Assembly: GCF_003628145.1 (NCBI RefSeq)
Contig: NZ_RBZV01000007.1
Coordinates: forward strand, 186,001-250,000
Reading direction: 5' to 3'
From: Trinickia fusca
Lineage (GTDB): Bacteria > Pseudomonadota > Gammaproteobacteria > Burkholderiales > Burkholderiaceae
Length of the DNA stretch: 64,000 nt
Part shown: piece after piece, positions 54,601 through 62,179 of the stretch
Position numbering within the stretch: position 1 is the stretch's first letter
Layout: the number at the start of each line of letters is the position of its first letter
Program-made: the position numbers and the translations under genes
The notes under the pieces: generated by a model
What the model was told of the DNA's origin: nothing
What the model saw: only the letters and a program-made list of their open reading frames with translations
The model's database searches: none

Positions 54601-57600
54601 ATGTCTCAATTCTTCATTCGGCGCCCGGTCTTCGCGTGGGTCATTGCCCTCTTCATCATCCTATTGGGCGCGATCGCCATCCCGCAGCTGCCGATCGCGC
54701 GCTACCCGTCAGTTGCGCCCCCGACCGTCAGCATTACCGCGACTTACCCCGGCGCGACGCCGCAGACGATGAGCGACGGCGTGCTCAGTCTCATCGAGCG
54801 CGAGTTGTCCGGCGTCAAGAACCTGCTTTATTTCGAGTCGTCGGCCGATACCTCCGGTACCGCCCAGATCACCGCGACCTTCAAGCCCGGTACGGACCCG
54901 GCGATGGCGCAGGTCGATGTCCAGAACCAGCTCAAGGCGATCGAGCCGCGCCTTCCCCAGGCCGTGCGCCAGAACGGGCTGATCGTGGAGTCCGCTTCGT
55001 CCGGCTTTCTGATGATCATCGGCCTTAGATCCGAGGGGGGCCGCTTCGACGAAGTCGCGCTCAGTGACTACCTGGCGCGCAATCTCGTCGAGGAGCTTCG
55101 GCGCGTCGAGGGCGTGGGCCGCGTGCAGCTGTTCGGTTCCGAGGAGGCGATGCGTGTCTGGGTCGATCCGGCCAAGCTGATCACTTACGGCCTGTCGATG
55201 AGCGACCTGACCACGGCGATCAGCCAGCAGAACGCCCAAATTGCGCCGGGCAGCCTGGGCGCGTCTCCGGCTTTGTCTGGCCAGCGCGTGACGGTCCCGC
55301 TCACGGCGCAAGGCCAACTGACGACGCCGGCGCAGTTCGCCGCCATCGTGCTGCGTGCCAACGCGAACGGCTCGAAGGTCGTATTGGGCGATGTCGCGCG
55401 GGTCGAGTTGGGCTCGCAGACCTACGCCTTCATCAATCGCGAGGACGGCAAGCCCGCCACGGCGGCCGCTATCCAGCTTGCCCCAGGCGCCAATGCGGTC
55501 AAGACCGCGGCAGCCGTGAGGGCACGTCTGGAGGAGTTGAGCAAAGCCATGCCGGCGGGCATGAGCTACTCGATCCCGTTCGATACTGCGCCCTTCGTCA
55601 AGATCTCGATCGAGAAGGTCATCCATACGCTGATCGAGGCGATGGTGCTGGTGTTCCTCGTGATGTACCTGTTCCTGCAGAACGTGCGCTACACGCTGAT
55701 CCCGGCGATCGTGGCGCCGGTCGCGCTGCTCGGTACCTTCACGATCATGCTGGCCACCGGTTTTTCGATCAACGTGCTGACGATGTTCGGCATGGTGCTC
55801 GCGATCGGCATCATCGTGGATGACGCCATCGTCGTGGTGGAGAACGTCGAGCGCCTGATGGTTCAGGAAGGTCTGTCGCCCAAGGACGCGACGATCAAGG
55901 CCATGAAGGAAATCACGGGCGCGATCGTCGGCATCACCTTGGTGTTGACCGCGGTGTTCATCCCGATGGCGCTTGCCGGCGGTTCGGTTGGCGTGATCTA
56001 CAAGCAGTTCACGTTGTCGATGGCGGTCTCCATCCTGTTCTCGGCCTTCCTCGCACTCACGCTGACGCCTGCGCTGTGCGCGACGATGCTCAAACCGGTC
56101 GCCCACGGACACCACGAAAAGCGCGGCTTCTTCGGCTGGTTCAATCGCCGCTTCGACTGTATGACGCAGTGGTACGCGTCGCGCGTCGGCAAGCTGATCG
56201 CCCGCTCGGCGCGGATGATGCTGATGTTCGTCGCGATGTCCGTCGTCCTGGTATGGGCATTCCGGCAACTGCCATCGTCCTTCCTCCCCGAGGAGGATCA
56301 GGGCTACTTCATGACGGCCATCCAGCTTCCCGCTGACGCTACCGCCGAACGCACGCTGGATGTGGTCAAGATGCTAGAGCGGCATGTCGCCTCGCGTCCG
56401 GCGATCGGGTCCAACCTGTCGATCGTGGGCTTCGGCTTCTCCGGTTCTGGTTCGAATGCAGCATTGAGTTTCTCCGTGCTCAAGGACTGGGACAAGCGCA
56501 ACGGCGCAACGACGCAGAACGAGGTGCGGCTGGCCGACCAGGCGATGGCGGGTGTCAGAGAAGGAACGGTGATGAATCTGCTGCCGCCGGCCATCGACGA
56601 ACTCGGCACGAGCTCGGGCTTCACGTTGCGCCTGCAAGATCGGGGCAATCAAGGCTATGCGGCGCTCCACGCGGCCGAGGTCAAGCTGCTCGAACTCGCC
56701 GCCCAGAGCAAGATCGTGAGCGGCGTCTATCCCGATGGCCTGCCGGCTGGTACGAGCATCCGCTTGGACATCGACCGGGAGAAGGCGGAAGCACTCGGTG
56801 TGCCGTTCGCGAGCATCAGCGACGCGTTGTCCGCGGCGATGGGCTCGACCTACGTCAATGACTTCCCCAACGCGGGACGTATGCAGCAGGTCATCATCCA
56901 GGCCGACGCGCCGGCACGCATGCAGATCGACAACGTGCTCAAGCTCTACGTGCGCAACGTCAATGGCGGCATGGTGCCGCTGTCTGAAGTCGTGCGACCC
57001 GTCTGGAGCGAGACGCCGCTGCAACTGGTGCGCTTCCTGGGCTATCCGTCGGTGCGTATCGCCGGCAGCGCTGCGCCCGGCGCCTCGAGCGGGGCTGCCA
57101 TGGCGGAGATGGAACGTCTTGCCGCACAGCTGCCGCCGGGCTTCACCATCGCGTGGACCGGGCAGTCGCTGCAGGAGCGTCAGTCCGCCGCGCAGGCGCC
57201 GATGCTGATGGCGCTGTCGATGGTCGTCGTGTTCCTGGTGCTGGCCGCGCTCTACGAGAGCTGGTCGATTCCGCTTTCGGTGATGTTGGTGGTGCCGCTG
57301 GGCCTGCTGGGCGCGGTGGGTGCGGTGATGCTCCGAGGCATGCCCAACGACGTGTTCTTCAAGGTCGGCATGATTACCGTGATCGGCCTGTCTGCCAAGA
57401 ATGCCATCCTGATCGTCGAGTTCGCGAAGCAATTGCGCGAGCAGGGCAAGGGGCTGGTGGAGTCGGCCGTGGAAGCTGCCCGGCTGCGCTTGCGGCCGAT
57501 CCTCATGACCTCGCTGGCCTTCGGGCTCGGTGTGGTGCCGCTGATGATCGCGGCGGGTGCCAGCGCCGAGACGCAGCATGCCATCGGCACCGGCGTGTTC

Positions 57601-57750
57601 GGCGGCATGGTGAGCGCGACCGTGCTGGCCATCTTCTTCGTTCCCGTGTTCTTCGTGTTCGTCATGGGCTTCCAGGAACGATTCAAGGCATGGCGGACCT
57701 CCCGCCGCAAAGACGCTGTGTTGTGCCGCGAACAAGAACAAGAGGGTTAA
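54601..57750 (+). CDS. HAE1-family RND multidrug efflux pump (AcrB/AdeB-like)
   Basis: The 1049-aa pump starts MSQFFIRRPVFAWVIALFI. TM4 holds the proton-relay Asp pair (GIIVDDAIVVVENVERL), and motifs SSGFLMIIGL, FRQLPSSFLPEEDQGYFMT and IGLSAKNAILIVEFAKQL are classical for drug pumps. It forms a trimer with the adaptor and outer-membrane factor. GGGAG lies about 10 bases before the ATG. Substrates cannot be read from sequence. Confidence 0.95.
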   Translation: MSQFFIRRPVFAWVIALFIILLGAIAIPQLPIARYPSVAPPTVSITATYPGATPQTMSDGVLSLIERELSGVKNLLYFESSADTSGTAQITATFKPGTDPAMAQVDVQNQLKAIEPRLPQAVRQNGLIVESASSGFLMIIGLRSEGGRFDEVALSDYLARNLVEELRRVEGVGRVQLFGSEEAMRVWVDPAKLITYGLSMSDLTTAISQQNAQIAPGSLGASPALSGQRVTVPLTAQGQLTTPAQFAAIVLRANANGSKVVLGDVARVELGSQTYAFINREDGKPATAAAIQLAPGANAVKTAAAVRARLEELSKAMPAGMSYSIPFDTAPFVKISIEKVIHTLIEAMVLVFLVMYLFLQNVRYTLIPAIVAPVALLGTFTIMLATGFSINVLTMFGMVLAIGIIVDDAIVVVENVERLMVQEGLSPKDATIKAMKEITGAIVGITLVLTAVFIPMALAGGSVGVIYKQFTLSMAVSILFSAFLALTLTPALCATMLKPVAHGHHEKRGFFGWFNRRFDCMTQWYASRVGKLIARSARMMLMFVAMSVVLVWAFRQLPSSFLPEEDQGYFMTAIQLPADATAERTLDVVKMLERHVASRPAIGSNLSIVGFGFSGSGSNAALSFSVLKDWDKRNGATTQNEVRLADQAMAGVREGTVMNLLPPAIDELGTSSGFTLRLQDRGNQGYAALHAAEVKLLELAAQSKIVSGVYPDGLPAGTSIRLDIDREKAEALGVPFASISDALSAAMGSTYVNDFPNAGRMQQVIIQADAPARMQIDNVLKLYVRNVNGGMVPLSEVVRPVWSETPLQLVRFLGYPSVRIAGSAAPGASSGAAMAEMERLAAQLPPGFTIAWTGQSLQERQSAAQAPMLMALSMVVVFLVLAALYESWSIPLSVMLVVPLGLLGAVGAVMLRGMPNDVFFKVGMITVIGLSAKNAILIVEFAKQLREQGKGLVESAVEAARLRLRPILMTSLAFGLGVVPLMIAAGASAETQHAIGTGVFGGMVSATVLAIFFVPVFFVFVMGFQERFKAWRTSRRKDAVLCREQEQEG

Positions 57751-57754
57751 TGTC

Positions 57755-59179
57755 ATGCGACTTCTCATTCTTCCCATCGTCCTGGCCTTGTCGGCCTGCT
57801 CGATGATCCCTGCGCTCGTGAAGCCTGCGTTGCCCGTACCGACGGCTTATACGACAGAGGCCGATTCCGGCACCCACGCCAATGCGGCCGATTTGGGGTG
57901 GCGTGCTATGTTCGGCGATCCGCGTCTGCAGCGTTTGATCGAATCGGCGCTGAACGACAACCGCGACCTGCGTCTTGCCGCGCTGAACGTGCAGGCCGCC
58001 GAGGCCCAGTATGGTATTGCGCGTGCCGCACGATTGCCGGCCGTCGATGCGACCGGCAGCTTGACGCGTCAGCGCACGGCTGCCGATGCCGACGCAAACC
58101 CTCCCGTGCTCGAGGCGACGCAGAAGCAGTTCGGTGTCAATGTCGGGCTCAGTGCGTTCGAGATCGATCTGTTCGGCCGCGTGCGGTCGTTGTCGGATGC
58201 CGCCTTTGCGCGCTACCTGGCGAGCGATCAGGGACGCCGGGCCGTGCAAATCGCGCTGGTCGGCGCGGTGGCGGACGCCTACTTCGCGGAACGCTTGGCG
58301 CAAGAGCAGCGCCAACTGGCCGAACGTACGCTGGGCGACTGGCGGCAATCGCTCGACTTGGCGCGCCGGCTGAGGGCGGCTCATCAGAACAGTGGGCTGG
58401 ACGTCGCTCAGGCCGAAGGTCAGGTCGCCAGCGCCGAGGCGGATCTCGAAGCGCGCACGCGAGCCGTGGCGCAAGCGCGCAATGCGCTGCGGTTGCTCGT
58501 CGGTGCCGAACTGCCGGTGGACCTGCCCGAACCGCTGCCGCTGGAGCAGCAGCCTGTGGTGACCCAACTACCGGTGGGCCTGCCGTCGGAACTGCTGCTT
58601 CGACGGCCGGATATTTTGCAGGCCGAGCAGAATCTGGTGGCCGCCAACGCCGATATTGGCGCGGCGCGTGCCGCGTTTTTTCCGCGGCTGTCGCTGACGA
58701 CCTCGCTGGGCTTCATCAGTCCGGCCATGAGCAGCCTGTTCGACGGCGGGCAGCGGGTCTGGAGCTTCGCTCCACAGGTCACGCTTCCGCTGTTCGAGGG
58801 CGGCAGGCTGCGCTCCGAGCTGCGCTTGGCGGAGATACGCAAGTCAAGCGCTGTCGCCGAATACGAGCGCGCGATCCAGACCGCGTTTCGGGAGGTGGCC
58901 GATGGCCTCGCCGGACGCGAAACCTTCAGCCGGCAGATCGAGGCGCAGACCCGCGTGGTCGCCAGCGAGGCGCGCCGCACCGAGCTTTCCAACCTGCGCT
59001 ACCGCGCAGGCGTCGAGGGGCGGCTCGAACTGCTGGATTCGCAGCGGCAACTCTATGCGGCGCGACAGGCACTGCTGGACTTGCGACGTGCCGAGTTTGG
59101 GAATGCCGTTGCGCTTTACAAGGCGCTGGGTGGGGGCCTGACGGATACAGGTGCTGCGCCTGTCGTCGCTGCGCGATGA
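57755..59179 (+). CDS. Outer-membrane efflux lipoprotein (NodT/OprM family)
   Basis: The 474-aa protein has a lipoprotein signal (LILPIVLALSAC, lipidated Cys at about 15), then two TolC-type repeats with DLGWRAMFGDPRLQRLIESAL, LDVAQAEGQVASAEADLEAR and the family motif PSELLLRRPDILQAEQNLVAANADIGAARAAFFP. It completes the tripartite drug pump and lies 4 bp after the pump gene. Confidence 0.94.
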   Translation: MRLLILPIVLALSACSMIPALVKPALPVPTAYTTEADSGTHANAADLGWRAMFGDPRLQRLIESALNDNRDLRLAALNVQAAEAQYGIARAARLPAVDATGSLTRQRTAADADANPPVLEATQKQFGVNVGLSAFEIDLFGRVRSLSDAAFARYLASDQGRRAVQIALVGAVADAYFAERLAQEQRQLAERTLGDWRQSLDLARRLRAAHQNSGLDVAQAEGQVASAEADLEARTRAVAQARNALRLLVGAELPVDLPEPLPLEQQPVVTQLPVGLPSELLLRRPDILQAEQNLVAANADIGAARAAFFPRLSLTTSLGFISPAMSSLFDGGQRVWSFAPQVTLPLFEGGRLRSELRLAEIRKSSAVAEYERAIQTAFREVADGLAGRETFSRQIEAQTRVVASEARRTELSNLRYRAGVEGRLELLDSQRQLYAARQALLDLRRAEFGNAVALYKALGGGLTDTGAAPVVAAR

Positions 59180-59300
59180 TGGCGGGCCGGCCGGTATGCG
59201 GGTGCAGGGCTTGTGCGCGGGTACGAACGCGCGAACGCACCATGCAGCTATGACGAACGGCGCGCTCATCGCAGGCCATCCCACATGCGTGATGGCCTGG

Positions 59301-59858
59301 CTATTTGCCGGCGGTTTCTGCCGGCTCTACCCTGCCTTGGAGTCTCCGCTCGGGCTCGGTTCGGTGGAGATGCACAGCGTAGGTATCCCATGGCAACTTC
59401 ATGCCTTGCCCTGAGCTGGCGTCCGCTTGTTTCATGACCCGTCCCGCTTCGCCTCGATGATAACCACCGTGGGTGATGACGTGGGTGAGCATCTCTTCGC
59501 GCGTCATGTACCCATTGTCTCCATCGGTAAACACAAATGGAACGGCTTGAGACAACATCGCCGGCGTCACTGCGCTGACATAGTCGAGATACCAGCGGTC
59601 GACCGTAGCCAACTCCGAGCGGAGTTCGTCGAGCTCGGGGGTATCTGGCGGATTGTCGGCAGAGAAGCCGTGACTGTGGCCGGTAAGATGAGCTGCGAAG
59701 ATCTTGTTCACGATGAGGCAATGGTTCATCAATCGAAGGGTGAGACGCCGCTCCTCGGCATGATGCTCGACGTCGAGCCCCTTCATGGCTTCCAGGATTT
59801 CCTCATTTGCCCAAGCCTGATAGCGGAACATCCGGAACAGTAGTTCTCCTGCACTCAT
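59301..59858 (-). CDS. DinB-family metal-dependent protein
   Basis: The 185-aa protein starts at an ATG behind GAGGAGG. It is a four-helix DinB-type fold: MFRYQAWANEEILEAM, RLMNHCLIVNKIFAAHL (first His) and THVITHGGYHRGE (the two other His of the metal site). The family includes thiol transferases such as mycothiol- or bacillithiol-linked enzymes and many of unknown role. It stands alone, convergent to the efflux operon. Confidence 0.88.
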   Translation of the reverse strand: MSAGELLFRMFRYQAWANEEILEAMKGLDVEHHAEERRLTLRLMNHCLIVNKIFAAHLTGHSHGFSADNPPDTPELDELRSELATVDRWYLDYVSAVTPAMLSQAVPFVFTDGDNGYMTREEMLTHVITHGGYHRGEAGRVMKQADASSGQGMKLPWDTYAVHLHRTEPERRLQGRVEPAETAGK

Positions 59859-60068
59859 GGTGGCGGCCTCCTCATTTCAAATGATATGTGCGCTACGCGG
59901 ACATTATTTTCGGATGAGGTCCGCCTGTCCACTCGCTTTTCCGATCCCCCGATAATGATGCGGAAAGCCCCGTGCTAAGCGCGTTCCCGGGCGACTGCTG
60001 AAGCCATCCCCGCAGCAAGTGCTCGGTTTCTCGATGCTCGAGGATGGTCGGGGCTTACGATCGGTGCA

Positions 60069-60692
60069 TCAGTCCAATCCACCGCCTTCGAACTTTGCAG
60101 CGAATTGACGCAACCACTTCTCGCTCCACGTCATCGCACCCGATTCGAGCTCTGCGATCAATCCACCCAGCCATTTGATCTCGGCTTTCAGCAGCACCTG
60201 CTTGTACTCGTCGTCCAGCATGAACAGTCGCACCAACCCCTTACTCTGCGACTCCTTGTAGATCGATAGCGATTCGGCCAACTGGTGTTTGAGGGTCTCA
60301 CTGCGCCGCCGAAGTTGTGCGAGTACCACCTCCGGCGACAGCGCCATCACCGTGGCGAGCGCGGCGGGGAATTCATTGAACTCGCGGCGCGGCTCACCGA
60401 GCATGGCTTCCAGCCACGCGTGGAAAGTCTTCTTGCCCAACGGCGTGATCTCGTAGACCACGCGTTCGGGCCGCCCCTCGTCCTGCTGCGTTTCGCGAAC
60501 TCGTATGAGTTCGGCTGTCTTCAGCTGAGCAATGGTCTGGTAGACGCTGTTGCGTTGCGCCACGTTGACCACGTTGTCCTTGCCGCGCTGCTTGATGAGT
60601 TCGTGCATCCGGTAGGCGTGCGAGGGGGCTTCGAGCACGAAGCCAAGAATCACCATCGCCAGGGGCGACCGTTGTCGCGGACGGGTTGTCAC
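60069..60692 (-). CDS. PadR-family transcriptional regulator
   Basis: The protein has the PadR winged helix near the N-terminus (PLAMVILGFVLEAPSHAYRMHELI, VYQTIAQLKTAELIRV, PERVVYEITPLGKKTF) and a long C-terminal helical dimer domain. An ATG at 60740 lies inside the divergent operator, so I prefer the GTG at 60692, which has AGGA upstream and gives 207 aa. It diverges from an FAD monooxygenase gene and probably represses it until a small aromatic or phenolic ligand binds, as for other PadR proteins; the ligand is inferred. Confidence 0.87.
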   Translation of the reverse strand: MTTRPRQRSPLAMVILGFVLEAPSHAYRMHELIKQRGKDNVVNVAQRNSVYQTIAQLKTAELIRVRETQQDEGRPERVVYEITPLGKKTFHAWLEAMLGEPRREFNEFPAALATVMALSPEVVLAQLRRRSETLKHQLAESLSIYKESQSKGLVRLFMLDDEYKQVLLKAEIKWLGGLIAELESGAMTWSEKWLRQFAAKFEGGGLD

Positions 60693-60736
60693 ATGCGAAT
60701 CCTGATGTGGGTAGCGGCAGTATCTTGCACGATTAA

Positions 60737-60769
60737 TCATGTTATGGCTATAGTATAGTCATAACATGA
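60737..60769. promoter_or_regulatory. 33-bp near-perfect palindrome, operator for the PadR regulator
   Basis: Outer arms TCATGTTATG (60737-60746) and CATAACATGA (60760-60769) are perfect inverted copies, and the inner part CTATAgTATAG continues the symmetry with only single mismatches. It covers the -10 (TATAGT, 60749-60754) of a promoter for the monooxygenase with -35 TTGCAC (60725-60730, 18-bp spacer), so a bound regulator would block transcription. Confidence 0.75.
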
Positions 60770-60787
60770 CGTATATCGAGGTGAGGC

Positions 60788-61996
60788 ATGAAGACCGTGA
60801 CACACGTACTAATCATCGGAGGCGGTATCGCTGGGCCGGCCGTGGCCCTGGCGCTGGCCAAGGCCGGCATCCGCTCGACGATCTATGAGTCTTACTCCGC
60901 TACGGCGGACCAGGTAGGTGGCAGCATGATGGTGGCCCCCAATGGCCTTGAGGCACTGAAAATCATCGGTGTGGATGCCGATCTACACGTCGCGAGCCGA
61001 CCGATTTCGCACATGGCGATCGCCAACAGCCGCGGTAAAGTGCTGAGCCGATTCGATGGTCTGGAAGGGATGCAGCCCAGTCGCGTAGTGTGGCGCTCCG
61101 ATCTCTATCGAGTGCTTCGCCGGGCCGCGGAAGACGCAGGCATCCCCATCGTGCACGGAAAACGGCTGGTTACGGCAAGCGAAACGGCCAATGGCGTGCA
61201 TGCGTCGTTCGCGGATGGCAGCGATGCCAGTGGCGATATCCTGATCGGAGCGGACGGCATTCGTTCCACGGTGCGCGAGTTGATCGATCCCGGTGCGCCA
61301 TCCCCGCACTATGCAGGGACCTTAGGTTTTGGTGGCGTGGCGCCACGCGACACCATACCGGTCCCTTCCGACACGATGACGTTCGTGTTCGGCAAGCGCG
61401 CCTTTTGGGGCTATTGGGCGGACCCCGACAAAGGCATTTGCTGGTTCGGCAACCTTCCGCATGCTGCGCCTTCGTCGATGGGAGAGGTACGTAAAGTGCC
61501 GTCGGTGCAATGGTTGGAGCAGCTACGCGAGCTCTACGGCGACGACCAGCCTGCGCAGATACTCCTGAAGCACTCGGATCGGAATCAGCTTTTGGGACCT
61601 ATCGCGAGCGAGATGATGCCACCCGTGCCACGTTGGCATAGCGAGAGGATGGTGTTGGTTGGTGATGCTGTGCACGCACCGTCGTCCAGTTCCGGACAAG
61701 GCGCTTCACTGGCGATCGAAAGTGCGATCCAACTGGCGCGTTGCCTGCGCGATACGCCCGAGCCTTCTCAGGCATTCGCCTGCTACGAGCAACTACGGCG
61801 TGAGCGGGTCGAAAAGGTGGCCGCTAACGCCGCCAAGACCAACAACCAGAAAGCTCAGGGGCCGTTGGCCAGGGCCTTGATGGATATCGTGATGCCGATC
61901 GCGCTGAAGACGTTGTTCAAGCCAGCCAAGATATTCGGATCTCAGCACCATTATCGGATTGACTGGGATGCCAAGGCTTTTCCAGAGTCTCGCTAA
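60788..61996 (+). CDS. FAD-dependent monooxygenase (PHBH fold)
   Basis: The 402-aa protein starts after GAGGTGAGGC. The FAD motifs are complete: VLIIGGGIAGPAVALALAKAG (GxGxxG), LIGADGIRSTVR (DG motif) and VLVGDAVHAPSSSSGQGASLAIE (GD motif). Such enzymes hydroxylate aromatics or inactivate antibiotics such as tetracyclines using NAD(P)H and O2. Its control by a PadR repressor fits inducible detoxification. The true substrate is unknown. Confidence 0.9.
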   Translation: MKTVTHVLIIGGGIAGPAVALALAKAGIRSTIYESYSATADQVGGSMMVAPNGLEALKIIGVDADLHVASRPISHMAIANSRGKVLSRFDGLEGMQPSRVVWRSDLYRVLRRAAEDAGIPIVHGKRLVTASETANGVHASFADGSDASGDILIGADGIRSTVRELIDPGAPSPHYAGTLGFGGVAPRDTIPVPSDTMTFVFGKRAFWGYWADPDKGICWFGNLPHAAPSSMGEVRKVPSVQWLEQLRELYGDDQPAQILLKHSDRNQLLGPIASEMMPPVPRWHSERMVLVGDAVHAPSSSSGQGASLAIESAIQLARCLRDTPEPSQAFACYEQLRRERVEKVAANAAKTNNQKAQGPLARALMDIVMPIALKTLFKPAKIFGSQHHYRIDWDAKAFPESR

Positions 61997-62142
61997 ACCA
62001 GCATCGCTGCTCCGATGGACTGGTGGCTAGGATGGCGAATGACTCTTCTTTGCTTTCTTTGGTATGCACATTAGCGCGCGATTGCATGGAATCGATCTGC
62101 CATATAAACGCCCTCGGAAGCCGCTGTGCATACCGCGCCCAA

Positions 62143-62168
62143 GCGCTGTGCCCCGGGGGGCACAGCGC
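62143..62168. terminator. Strong hairpin between convergent genes
   Basis: A perfect 12-bp GC-rich stem (GCGCTGTGCCCC / GGGGCACAGCGC) with a 2-base loop lies between the monooxygenase stop (61996) and the stop of the minus-strand gene at 62180. It can serve both directions. No long U-tract is visible. Confidence 0.6.
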
Positions 62169-62179
62169 GCTCAGCCGGA

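Noticed and set aside
54709-56268. A 519-codon minus-strand frame over the RND pump
   Set aside because: Composition dominated by Arg, Asp and His; antisense to a clear AcrB-type gene.
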